From positions 12,547,154 to 12,611,153 of the forward strand of contig JACDQD010000002.1 of NCBI GenBank assembly GCA_019843655.1: a stretch of DNA of 64,000 nucleotides, given 5' to 3'. Origin of the DNA: Lethocerus indicus (lineage: Eukaryota > Arthropoda > Insecta > Hemiptera > Belostomatidae). Of the stretch, positions 14,272 to 27,337 are shown in pieces; within the stretch, counting starts at the first letter, position 1; each line of letters begins with the position of its first letter. The notes under the pieces were generated by a model that was not told the origin of the DNA, made no database searches, and saw nothing but the letters and a program-made list of their open reading frames with translations. The translations under genes and the position numbers were made by a program.

Positions 14272-17200
14272 CCATTTTTATTATCGTAATAATATTATTT
14301 CCACAATCGGATGAGTCAGTTCACCCTGACTGAAATTTCATGAAAATTTATGGAATGCATGTCTGTCGGATGGAATATCCATAAAAATGCTGCAATCATT
14401 TAATTTGGAATCATACAAAAATATTTGGTGGGTATTCTATGTTTTGGGAAGTTTTGGGCCCGATGGCGTTGCTCTCTCTCGCTTTTCGTTATTCGTGTTT
14501 TGTATACGGCTATTTTTAGACTCGAAACAACCAGCCGTTAACTCCAGGATATTAGTTCTATTTTTACCTACTGAGCAAAGACATATGCGGGTTGGTGTAT
14601 GCGCTACTGATCGTGTACGATAACCCCTTCGAGAAAAATATAGATTCGCTTATACTAGCTGCAATGAATAATGCAAAATGAACGCGTCACTCGTCGGAAT
14701 GTTATTTTCATTACCGATACTGCCAAAAATAAATAAAATGGTGATAATGATTATTTGATTAAGATTATCTTGTGCTAGGAGTCCCGTTAATGAAATCATT
14801 TGTTAAGATTAAAATTTAACAAAGCGAATTTTTATTAATATTTCTATCCATTTGTACTAGAAAATTTAATCTTCCAATAAATTTACATCATAAATATTTA
14901 GAACAAATAACGCTATTTGAATTTCTGCCGTATCTTTAATTTTGTTGTACATCGGTTTCTCTTTCTTGATAAGTAATACATGTTATATGCATGCAAACAG
15001 TATGTAAAGAGCGTACAAATTATACCCATGATACTGTTCTTGCAGTCTTTATTTATTCCCATTGAATAGTCCGAAAATCCAAGAGTCCGCTTCCCATTTG
15101 TCGGATCGCAGAAGGAAGTGAGTGGTCGCAGTGGTTAGAAGTCAAGTATAAATCTTTGTTCCGGACGCGGCATTTGTCAGGGGCCCAGAACGGTTGTGGG
15201 AGATTCCGATCGGAGGGACAACTGGTGAGCGGGTGGAGAGGGCCATTAAGATATAGCAAATAAGATATACAATGGTAGTGGATGGCCTCCTCTATTGGGG
15301 TTCGGCAGTTCGGAGCCGGCGAAGGGTGGGTTTATTGCATTAGTCCCAGGGTGGGACGGGAGCCTTGGTTAGGGGGAGTGTAGATTGCATTACACAGATA
15401 TGGATTAAATGCCCCGATGCTAAATTTGATAACGCGGATTCCCCGCTGCTGTTTGTCTTCATTACCGAAACCGTCGGCCCTTTCAGTGGAGTTCACATTT
15501 TACCACGCATTTAGTAACGCACCCATAAATCTAGCACTTACATAAATCGTCTACAGTTTGTGCACGAGGGTTGAGTGACATTCCGATAAAAAAATATTTT
15601 CTTTCAGATTGGACTATTCGGGCGGTATGTTATTTATTACAGTTTGTTACAGTTTATTTATTGGCTCAATTCAATTGCGATCAGAGCATGAGAAGGGATT
15701 TTCCCAGCGGACAACTTACTCCGGTGGATGGAGGTTTTCTCTCTGCGAGGTGCCCTCGGTGGGGGACCAGGACGCATCCGCGAGGCGAGACGTACTTTGC
15801 CAAGAAGCGAGGAGGAGTGTCGCTGGCGAAGACTCGCAGGAAGAAGCTGACGGCGGGAATGGGCCTCACAGGAGATGGAACGAAAGGTTGATGAACCAGT
15901 TACCAGGCAGTCTCGAGAGAAGAACTCTCACATATGCCAACCAGAATGGAGAATCAAGTACAAAAATTCTACTTTCATTTCAATATCGTGTTATATTTTT
16001 TATTAGTTGTATAAGAATAATGAAAGACTAAGAATATTGGGTTAATTTTTTGTACTGAAAAATGTCTTCATACCGATAAATTACTTCCTCGATGGGATTT
16101 AGTTAAAAATAATTTTGCCAAAGATGAGTATTGTATCTAAACGCAGGAAACTCAAAGAAATCAGTCTGTTATACGCGTTCCAGTTCCACGGATAACATTC
16201 CAATGAAATTTCACTTTGGAGATACCAGTTTTTATAAAGCCACGCACAAGAAAGTTGTCGAATATTTTTTAAACAGTTTTGAATTTTCCAGCTCTTATAC
16301 TTATACTATAATACATATATTGAACTCATACATTAAAATGTAAGTAGATAAAATTTATTCTTAGATTTCTAGAACATTTATTTTTACGTACAATGCCAGT
16401 TGCAAGTGGTTTAGTTTATTTTTACAAAAACAATTGCTTTCCGGTTTTAAAGAAGAGTCAATATTCGACTTTGACAAACAACGCAAGTTCGGAGGAGCTT
16501 GAATATAGTACGGATAAGAAAGTCATTGAAGATTAGAATTTAATTTGTAACATGGGGAAGTGGGACGGGTGAAGGAAGATGCGGAAGCGACTGTTTGTTG
16601 AATACACAGACTCTGAACGCCCCTTACTTGAAAAAACAAGTCCCCTCCCCTTCGACTGTGACAGTAAAGCCGGGAGAAATATGACCGGGCAGACTTCCAT
16701 TAAGGAAGACGGATATATATGAAAAATGATCAACATTATTGTTGCAGTTTAAATGATTGGTCAATGAAATATAACCAATGTATCCAAGCTGAAAATACCG
16801 AGAAATAGATACAATAATGATTCGATTATATTAATTATTTGGTTCGACTATAATAATAATTCATAATTATGTGAAAGTATTTATTATTTATGTGTCTGAA
16901 ACCATCGTTTCGCCGAAGGATCAATCAATCTATAGTATCAAAATGGTACAATGACAGCTCTAAGCACATGATTCATCTCTAGCCGATATGAGTAAGTGCC
17001 CCACTATGATATTGACTAATGCAATGCTACTGACGGTGTTGAAAAGCAGAAACGGGCCTAGCTTAGGACCAAGTAAGCGAGTGGAACTAAAAATTCACAG
17101 GAGTGGCGACATTCCCCTCCACCGACAAGTATTTTGATTTATTTTGTTTGAAAATAATTCAAAGGCATTGTGCTATTTTAAAGTGATGGACGCCCTATAC

Positions 17201-20200
17201 GATAGTGTACTGCCAAAGCATTGAAAACGTCTATGAAGTATGTAAACCAGCAGAAAAATGACTAACTGGCGGACTAAAGAAGCGGCAAAATTGTTATTCA
17301 TAATACTCATTCCATATACATATATATTGCCCTACATAGATATTCCATATACATATATTGCCTTATAGCTTAGTCACTCGCTATCGAGAATGTCCCCGGA
17401 TTAGAATTTCAAACCAGCGCAGACCTACTCTGCAGCCGCTGGGGCCGCCCTCTAGATGGAATGGGCGCCGGCTTCCTTTTCGCGTTTTACGAATCGGCTC
17501 ATCCGGAGAAAAAGTTCGCATAAAACCGTCGTCTCTCGCATTTGCTTAAATTGGTCATAAATCGGAGTGGGGAAGAGCGTTAAAGAGCGGGACGGTGTGC
17601 CATAAACAACGTTTCGCTTCGTTACCGGCGCCGAGGGAGTTACGCCCCTGTAGTTTCTGCCAAACCCCCCGCCACACGGAAAGGGAGAGGGTTGTTTTCG
17701 ATTCAGCGCGACGACTGACGGAGCCGAGCCGGAATCGGCCGTAAAAAGATTTAATCGCCTTCCGCCCTCCAACTGTCTGTTAATTAGTTTAAGTGTTAAT
17801 TCGCCGAAGGGAGGTTTAATTATTGTAATGCGTTCCCGGCGGTTACTCCCCTCCACTTAACTCTCAATGAATAGCCGTGCCCTGCCATTAGGTAGTGCCT
17901 CTATCAACTGATATCAAACCGAAGTGAAATGAACACCGTAGAATTTTAAAAATTACTCAGTTCGATTTAAATATATAATCCTTCCGACCTTTCAATTAAT
18001 CCTTGTTGAGTATTTTTCTCAATATTTCAGGCAGTTAATTGAAAGGTAAGATTTAACCGTAGTTTCTTCGATCTCATGACTCCTCTCCGTAGTTTGGTAC
18101 TTAGCTTGACCGATATTGGCTACACGTCATTTTCAGTAGCTCTTTTTTATCACTAGAGTGGTGAATCACTTTGGCATATTAGTTATTGTGGAGTCTCCTG
18201 TACCCACGCGTTAACGTAAAATTTAACGTATCATAAAGTGAAATGTAGGCACGACTCAGTTATTTATGAGTCATCGTACTTCGTTATTCTAATCCTTGTC
18301 GCACAGGAAGTGTCGACTCATGAACTAGATGGGAAACTATCGATCGGCGGCATTTTGCTCAACAGTAGGATACTTCACGTGGTTCATTATAATACGACTA
18401 GATTTATCATCGAAATAATCCATCCGTATTAAATGCGTTCAAAACATGGATGAACCATGAATGAACAGAAACAAGCTTAGAGACTTCAGACTAGCAATTG
18501 CTAATTGTGACTAGCAGTATGTTTATTGTGGAATTTGTTCCCCTTAATTGCACTATACAACACGTATATGAGATAAATAAGGGCACAGTAAACCTGAGTC
18601 CTCAACGATTAATATCGGACAGAAAATAGTCGGGAATATTGAGCAAGTTCCACCATAAATAGCCCTATTATTGTTTCATTTTCCGATCGGACAGTTTAAC
18701 CCATAATTTTCTGATACTTCCATCCCATCTTCTTCCCTCTACTGAAATAACCCGCACAGAAGAGTAGTTATGACCCGAAATAAAATAAATAGCAGATATT
18801 CCGCATATTTCAATTTAACACTGTTTTATAAATCACTGTCACTACGGGAATAGGCATAAAGAACCAAGCTCATCAATTTGAATGAATCATAATAAATTTT
18901 ATAATTATTTGAAACAGACCAAACTACAATGCAGAACTAGTTTAATTCACGCTAAATCCTTTCCGATTTATAGTTCGGTTCCTGCACTTCCGGAACAGTT
19001 TAGATCGTTCAGATTTCAGTGATTGTTGCCATCGGGACGGAGGGGACAGAGATTCAAACTGGTGGTTGTAAATTGTTCTAACGATTCTATCTAAAGGATG
19101 TTAGGATTAGAACTAATTTCTACGGTAAAAGGGCAGTGACAGTGTAGGAAAGATCCCACGCGGGAAATGAATATAATCCCCCCGAGTCATATATAATGAC
19201 TCACTTACTTTTTTTTATCCATTCTCTTATCTTCTTTCTTACTACCAGGCGACTGGTTCCTATGAATTAATGCCCGAACTAATGTATTTCCTCTTCATCG
19301 TGGGCTGAATCTTGCCGTTGATTTCTCACTGACTGAAGATCACAAGAGCTATGGTGTATATCGCTAACTGAAGCGCATTATTCTTTTCACTGATCCTGCG
19401 GCGAAATAGACGGGAATGTTTGATATTAAATAAAAACGGGAGCGAGAATGTGCGGGGGCATAGCGTTTGGGGCGTGACTTTTCGGCGAGGAAATTCATAA
19501 TGCAATCGCGTAATGCAGTGGGGAGAAAAAGTGAGCGATCTGACAACGGGGACCACAAATTTATTACTGAGCCCTCTCCACATCAAACCCCCGCCACCGA
19601 CCATCGATAAGGCTATCGGCATTATCTTCATGGCTGAGTCACGCCACAAGAAAAATTCGAGTTGTAATTCAGAATTGGGCGATAGAGGGTTAGGTTCAAC
19701 TCTGGATATTGATCTCTGGATTTTAAGACGCCGACTCCAGATTTGATTACTTCTCTAGGCGGGGACTCTTAACCCCGTGAAATCGGATAGCAGGTGTCAA
19801 CAAGTGTAATGAAGGTGTAATGAAAAGGTGAGTTAATTTAAAATTCTCGGAGCGATAGTGGACGGGCACAGTGGAGAGACCTATAGTGTGGCGCTAAGGT
19901 TTTTAGTAGGGCTGCACATCTCCACTAGCTAGAGCTAAAACCATGTATTTGAACAGTGTAACGGCAGATAGGTAATACCGCCGCATACACTTCGTGTATT
20001 TTATTACTTCTGCAAAAACTAATCATTTATTAGCCGATACCTATACTGCCCAGAGAGTGCAGTAGTAATTGTTATAAAATAGGAACAATTGCATGTACTA
20101 GACCCTATATACAGAACAATTACACACCAACATTTAACACTAAACACACCTCACAAATACTAAGGCAATTGACAGTACGCTCTTCAGGGTTACCGATACT

Positions 20201-20912
20201 CACGAGGGTTTTACCCAGAGGGTGGGGGCCTCACCGAAAGTCTTCAGATGTTTGATATGAAGATGGATGAACACAAATAAGGTTGAATAAAGTACTGAAA
20301 TTTCAAACCCATACATATTTCTAAACGTGATTATAAATATGGTCGTATCATAGGAGTGAACCCCCATTGAAACGTATAAGTGATCACATTATGTAATTTG
20401 TTTTCTCTTTTGCGTTTTTATATCTCCACTCTCATGTTTGATTCTCTGTTCGGCTTCTTATTACTGTTAGTTGAATTCCGTTAGTAATATAGTGCAGTAC
20501 TCAGTATGTTAGGTTACTAGTGGAGCATGCAGTTTGCACATACAATATTCTGTACTGTTAACAAGTGTCGGATACGATTATTATTGGCCGAACATGGAGA
20601 TAAACCCTGTTATTAAAGGGGTATAGGTTGGTAGTACAAACGGAACGATTCAAATCGGTTAATCAACACTATTAATAAACCAGTAGTCACTTAGAATTGT
20701 TGTTTTTTGACGCTATTCAATTATTTTAGGAAAAATAGTTTGCAGTCTGTATTACAACTATCGAAATTACCTGTCTGCCTGTCTGATAGGTGTTAATTCC
20801 TTACGGAATACTTGTAACTTGAGGGTGGGATTCTTCGGTAACCGACGTACATACCTCACGTGTAATGTATCTCAATTGTTTATTAAGATGTTTTATACAC
20901 AAATAGGAGGTT

Positions 20913-20918
<6 letters not shown>

Positions 20919-20957
<39 letters not shown>
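20919..20957. repeat. (TA)n microsatellite
   Basis: A near-perfect TA dinucleotide run of about 39 nt. It produces spurious Ile-Tyr repeats in several frames and encodes nothing. Confidence 0.95.
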
Positions 20958-20958
<1 letters not shown>

Positions 20959-23900
20959 GTTATTACAGCTAATATCAACATGTCGAATATTGTACATAGT
21001 TTGATACAAACAATTACTTCTGCTGACACATAGAAACGGATGTTGGGAAATCCCTTCGACTTGTTCATTTTTTCTGAAAACCAGGTCTTTTCTGGAGAGA
21101 CCAGATTTGAAGTCTAGTTCTGCGTCATTGGTAAAATTCAAGAAAATAGATATTAGTGTAATATGCGTCATGAGAGTTAATTGAATGAACGATTCAAAAA
21201 ATGGAAATTTAATTCATTATTAAGAGTCCGGGCAAAATTCGAATGCCACATTAGTACTTTCTGGATCCACTGACATAATCACAATATTTGTACGATTTTA
21301 AAATATTTTCTAATAATTTTTTTTGTAAACTATTTATCGCTTATTGATTTCTCTCGGTTCGCGAATACTGAAAACAACAGATAAAAGTCTCCGCCCCAGA
21401 CCAATTTCCCTGAATCGTTCAATAGACGAATGTTTATGGCGCTTGCTCGGAGGAGAGTTGGCGTCGGCGGTATCATCGATTTAGGAGGGGAAAGGCGCCT
21501 CTGCGGCTCCGGTCTTCAATAGAAACTCAGATCCAAGAGAGCGGCGAAAATAACGACCATACCATATTTGTAGCGGACCGGAAAGCGGAAAGACGGAGAG
21601 AAAGAAGGAGAGAGAAGTAAAGGGGGATACGGAATGGGGCTAAATAGGAAGGGGAAGCCAGGAGGGATGAAGGCGATGCTGGCAGCCCACCATTCCCGGG
21701 CCGCCATTGCGGCGTCCAAACCCCCCCCCTCCAACCCCTTAACAACCCAGCGTATTTTCCAACCAAGAAATACTTTGAAGCCGAAATATACATTTTGCAA
21801 ATAGTTCTCAAATTTTTCCTAAGATTGATTCCGCAGTGGTACAAATTTGTATGAAATTAAAATTTTTATGAGAGCCCCAAGTGTAAACGTTTATTTTTCC
21901 AACTAATCGTCCCACTGTTCTCACGCGCGGTAATAAAAATAATCGCAAGTTTAAGCAGAAGGAAAACATGGAGACGGCAACTTTCGCGCCGATCAGGCTG
22001 TATTTCTGTACTCAATCTGTATTGTGGCCACAGGTCAGAAATAGAATAAATAAATAAATAAATATATACATATATACATAAACAAATGAGATGCTATTTA
22101 TGTTATACCAGTAAAAACACCAACTGACCACCTACACGGTGCGAAACCAGTCAACTGAGGTGAGCCGGAACACATTGGTGATGTACGAAAAAATGAATGC
22201 TCCACTTGCTTAGACTTAGCTCTTATTGGCCAGGTGGTAAATATTTCACCGATTGTTGTAATTCAATTTCACTACAATTTATCCATTTTTCCGGATTTCC
22301 ATAAAACCTTGTTAAGGTTAAATTTGTGGAAGCAGTTGTTACCTAATAAAACGGGTAATGATTATTAAATACGGTAAATATAGTCGACAATACATCACGC
22401 CCATCATTTCATACCTTACAGTTTTGTATGTCGTTATACGTTATACATTTTTTATACCATATTTTGTTACGGCAGTTGCAGTAAGGGATGCTCGGCCACC
22501 ATTACAGTAGGGCGTGGCTCACGTGCCAGGTATTGATGTTTACCAGGGACTTTAACGCTTGTCGTGTTCACTACTGAAGGAACCATTATAAAACAAGATA
22601 GGAAGAATAAAGAAAACGGCATATTGTTTCATTACTAATTTTTAAACTTGTTATTGTCTTATTAGTGGAGTTACTAAGGGTCTTGATTTCGGTCAATTAT
22701 TATCGTTGCTTTTATATATTAAAATTGGTATGTACACCGAAAATATTTCTTATGTAATTATGCTAAAATGTGTGTGTTTTAGTTTAGGGATATATGGGTT
22801 GTTCTGACACTAGCCTTTATCGTAATATTAACATCTTTCGGCGAGTCGAAATTACTTTTGATTCTAATTGCTTATTCGGGCTGATTTAATAAGTCCAACA
22901 GTTACTCTTATCTCGCGACGATGAAGAATGTTATTGCGAGAAACTGAACGAAATGACATTACACACACGGACACCTAAATAATATAAGTTTATAATGTAT
23001 ACTAGGTTCCATAAAATATTCAAATGTAATTGGTTCAGTAATTACGATGTCATATTTGTAAAGGTGCACTTTATATTAATAAGGTAAAGAGTATCACACA
23101 ATGACCAGTTCTTTGTTCCTCCATTTTAGCAAGAACGTATTATAACTTGAGAAAAGAAAAATTGTAAGTTCGCCTAAAATAGTAATCCTGTAAATGTTAT
23201 CGCTGTAAGTTATTGCCTTCTTATTTACTATATAGTTATGCTTTAAATTAAGTAATAAAGAAGTTTTACGAAAATCCATTTGATGTACCATAAGAAGTAA
23301 TCGCAGTACTCAATGACTTGTATACAGTAATACTAATGAAAATAAAAAAAAGCTTAAAATACTTATTGTTCATTCCTAATTGTTTTTTTGGCAATTATTA
23401 AATTCAATAGTAAGTTGGGTTTTTACAAGTTCTTTTTAAATAAGTCTGAGAAAAATTTTAAATCAGCCGACTACGACAGCTGTATTAATGTAATCAAATG
23501 TCAGTCTTAGGAGGAGTAATTAAAGAAGAATAGATGAAATTATTTTGTTCTTTAATTTTTTAATGAAGTTAGAGGAAGAGTATAAATCTACATATATTGC
23601 CGTTATTGTCTACTCGTTGTTAGTGCTACTCGAACAATGTCGCTTATTTTATTTTACAGTTGTGACAATAAAAGAGTGAAAAAAAAGTCTTAACAGTTTA
23701 TTTTGCTATATTATTCTCGCGGTTTATTACCGGTTAACGGATTTTATTACGGAAAATCACGCCTACTTGTATTTTGTTTCATTTCATACGATTGAGATAT
23801 GGTTCAAACACATCGAACAGATAAGATAAGAACTTAATTGATAAGAGAGTGGTGTCCGTATTAGAAGTTGGTTAAACTGTTCTTTAAGCGCTGGTCCGAA

Positions 23901-24499
23901 TCAATTGTTGGAAGCTGGTGGCCAACTGCAGACGAAGACCTTTAGTGTATCCGCAATGCAGGTTTTCCCCCACCACAATGTAACACCCCTACTATTTGTC
24001 CTATCTCAGAGCCCATTGCACCAAGTTCTTCTGCTAGGTATTTACGACGAGGAAAACTTATCAAATACCAGGAGGTTTTTCTTCAATCTAATTCTAATTC
24101 AACTAGTAGTCAACGTCAGCATTTTACACTCAATTAACGGATGAAACAATATTTATTTTGTTGATATACTGTATCTTATATATTAAGAGAATTAAACTGA
24201 AGGGTGATCAGGAGAAAATTGCATTCTTAATAAAAGAATATTATATCATTGAAATGAAGTTGATATTGAACTTACGCTAATATGAAAATTCAAAAGCAGC
24301 TCGCATCAAACAAATGAAAATTTAGAGTAGCATATATAAATAATAAAAACATGTAGATCGACGAACTCACGACAACTGGAGTAGTGTAGTTGAATTTTGA
24401 GCTCTGTTATATGAGATAAGGGACCGATATCAACGTTAATTTATGTACATTTTGTTTGTTTGTTTTATTCCTTGCACAACTCAACCGCTACTGTTATAA

Positions 24500-24680
24500 A
24501 TACATTAATGTAATGATTGTACATTGTGATGCAATTGTTTGGCTATAGACATACACCAAGGAACATTAAGGACGGTGCGAAGGACTTTTGACTGGAACCT
24601 TTGGATGCGAGCACTGTTGGATTTCTTAGTCATTGCGTGCGAATGTTAACTAGGCTAACTATTAATTATTAATATACGAC
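24500..24680 (-). mobile_element. Jockey-type non-LTR retrotransposon fragment (end of RT ORF)
   Basis: The minus-strand translation contains TKKSNSARIQRFQSKVLRT followed by NVPWCMS. This matches the region after the reverse transcriptase domain of Jockey-clade ORF2. The same segment is recognisable at nucleotide level near 54.36-54.45 kb and 61.1 kb. Stop codons break the frame, so this is a dead fragment. Confidence 0.75.
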
Positions 24681-24859
24681 TAGGTATCTCCTGGAGAGAA
24701 TAAACAGATTCGACCTAAATAAAGCGATTTCGTTGTTCCAGCCCTTTAGCAACAACAACCAGAAGAGTGAAGCAACTATAAAGGCGCTGTCCAAAAGAAA
24801 AATCGATATCATTACCTACTGACGATGCTTCAAATATGCTGGCAAAAAAAATTGCTTTT

Positions 24860-25560
24860 GTGAATTTGTTTACAACCCGTATTGGGATTTTACCAAGTAC
24901 TAGTAGTATTGGGTATTATACCCAAGGCGGGTTTCAAAACTCTGCAGAGTATTATAAAAGTAATTAACTCTATATCAGCGAATGCACTGAATAAAAGAAA
25001 ATTCAGCGTTATATTGAGTGAGATAAACCCGGCCTACAATCGTCTATTTATGTTTAATAATGTCCGCTGGGTGAGTTGAGACTTAAGCGATTTGTTGAAT
25101 GCTTGGATGAAGTTAGACTTTTTCCACAAAACGAGAATACAATTGAACAATACCAAGAATTGTTTGGACATCGATATTAATGTTTTAGTCAGACTTATGC
25201 CTCAATTTGAATGAATTAAATTTTAAACTAAAACTAAACTTTAAATCGCAAGATATCAATAACATGCCATAATTGGCATGCTTATATAATTCACGTATTT
25301 GAAGCTGAATTGCAAATATTATATCCAGGCATCGCCTCCAAGAGATTAAAATATATTCCAAATTTTAAAAAAGTCGTAGATTTGAAGATGATTTAAAATG
25401 ATTGTAGAATTTCAGTTATTAAGTGAAGAATTAAGTTATTAACCAGTGAGTTTTCTTCTAGATTTATCCAGTTTAGACAACTGAAGAAACTCAGTCAAGA
25501 ATTGACTGAGGACCTCAGGGAATTTGTTGAAGACCCTGTTTTATTTTTGTAAAGAACAAA
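24860..25560 (+). pseudogene. Decayed hAT-type (GTF2IRD2/ZBED-like) transposase
   Basis: Read across several frames on the plus strand, the segment gives in order: a piece with NSISANALNKRKF, then FNNVRWVS, RFVECLDEVRLF, EAELQILYPGIASKRLKY, and finally RQLKKLSQELTEDLREF. This order matches the C-terminal half of the domesticated or transposon-borne hAT transposases often annotated as general transcription factor II-I repeat domain-containing protein 2-like. Stops and frameshifts separate nearly every block. I found no terminal inverted repeats. It is a relic, not a gene. Confidence 0.7.
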
Positions 25561-26939
25561 AATTTCGTAAATTATTCCCATACTATATGTAATAAATTAT
25601 TCTAATTATTACATTACGGTCGTATTATTATGCTTGTTATTGCTTTGTTTTTTCTTATGATTGCGATTTGTAGTTTCAAATAAGTTTCCGTATACATCAT
25701 TAATATGGCGATAAAAATTAGTTACAATAAATTATATTTTAAAAGTTTGTCCTACCCTATCTGGCACGTTGGCAAATTAAGAAATATAACTTTACAAATT
25801 TTTGGCAGGCCAGGAGAAAAAGGTTCATCCACCCTGCCATGGTTGGACTGGTAATGGCCCCAAGCAACTCCATTCAACCATAGACCAAGCGATTATACAC
25901 CAACTTATAATACTAATCGGGACTCATCATAAATACCAAATGATTAACAGTTCATTAACTAGTTTCTGCGTGTGAGGCAGCCTTATCAAAAATGTTTTTG
26001 TGACACTGAGATGACAGAATCTGATGATCGCCCATTGGCGAATGCCAAGGACGCCCCCAAAGGGAATGGAACGCGAAAATATATCTCACATTAACATAAG
26101 TACACAAAAATATGAGAATGCCTGAAGATTACGCCGGTTTGGCTTAGGAGCAAACAGTAAAGAATCAGAGTCTAGAAGATATCAAATGTGAAAATATAAT
26201 AATATAATATATTAAATGTTATTGATTTTGTATTATAGAGTCTAGTGTGCCTCTAAATCTAAAATCGTCGGGAGTTCCTTTTTAGTAGGACAGAGTGAAA
26301 CGATATTATACGTATAATAATTACCTGGTACTATAGTTCGCGCGGAGATGTAATTCTTCTTCTTAACCTAGATTCATTGACACTGCGTTATCATTATCCG
26401 CCATAAGCTTTTTTAAGGAAGTGACACGTCTGTCCGGAAATGACGGCGTTCCTCCTCCCCAACAGTTTTTACTAGATGTCTCATTTAGAGAATTTCATTC
26501 TAAGAAAAAAACATGAAAACGTACAATGAAATGAGACAACACACTCAGCCGTATAAACAAAAAAATAATTAACTTGCCTTAATACCACTTAACATTAGTA
26601 AATGAAACATAGAAGTTGAAAAATGCGAATTCCCGTTATATAGTTTTAAAGGTAACCTTCCGAATGTTTGGTTAAATTGTGCTTTGTTCTGTGTCTCTTA
26701 AATAAAAAGTACTTAAGTACACGTATTTAGACAAACTACACTCCCATTAATAATATGATTTACAGAAATATTCATTAGTAATTTCTTTAATAATTTTAAA
26801 ATTTGATTATTATTAATAGTACTTTCATGAACGGGGAAACCATGATTTCGCCTCATAAATATTTTTTTATATTCTTTTATTGTACAATCAACTTATATAT
26901 TAGTTATAGGTACAATTGGTGGCAACGATAAACACTGAC

Positions 26940-27005
26940 ATTATTATGGCAAGATAAAAGAAGCCACCCAATGGTAGCACTTTTGGCAAGAACATCATAA
27001 ATAAA
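26940..27005 (-). mobile_element. Jockey-type 3'-UTR scrap
   Basis: About 65 bp match the 3' trailer seen at 40.69-40.74 kb and 61.37-61.43 kb (shared minus-strand core GGGTGGCTTCTTTTATC). No coding part remains. Confidence 0.55.
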
Positions 27006-27293
27006 TATAATATAAAGAGAATAAAATATGTTTCACTCTAAAATTAGGATAGTTTTACTTGTGTTTGTAACTAATCCAATACATTTCGAGCAGTATTATT
27101 ATTGTTATTGTATTATTACTTTTTTTATGCAGATATGTCAAATGCCAATTACGCAGTGGACGAATAAAGAAAATTCTTCTCTGTAGTGGGAGTCATCCGA
27201 CCAAGGTGTCCATTATTTATAAAAGTATATTCCTAATAAAAGTGGGTAAACTGGAAATTAAAAATTAACCATATGCTGCGTTATACTTTTGAA

Positions 27294-27337
27294 AACATTA
27301 ATTGATCAATTAGCTAATTGATCAAGTGTTTAATGTT
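27294..27337. repeat. Nested AT-rich palindrome
   Basis: A perfect 24-bp palindrome (arms TTGATCAATTAG and CTAATTGATCAA) at 27,302-27,325 is bracketed by outer arms AACATTAA and TTAATGTT, offset by 4 nt. It could form a cruciform or be a terminal palindrome of an eroded element. Confidence 0.6.

Larger units (their letters stand above)
11870..24480. other. Intergenic DNA without a recognisable gene
   Basis: Open frames up to 140 codons (for example 15,609-16,031 plus and 17,452-17,856 minus) match no domain I know, lack consistent splice context, and coincide with GC-rich patches. Items of note are a 9-bp-arm inverted repeat at 14,248-14,271, a TA microsatellite at 20,919-20,957, and three degenerate copies of a short motif near 12.87, 17.06 and 22.20 kb. 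Confidence 0.5.

Noticed and set aside
15571..16031. Two overlapping plus-strand frames of 106 and 140 codons
   Set aside because: They share the same DNA in different frames and neither resembles a known protein.
17452..17856. 134-codon minus-strand frame
   Set aside because: No recognisable domain; it lies in a GC-rich patch and lacks supporting splice or poly(A) context.
20819..21171. Open frames with Ile-Tyr repeats
   Set aside because: They are translations of the TA microsatellite; the same holds at 32.7 and 57.8 kb.
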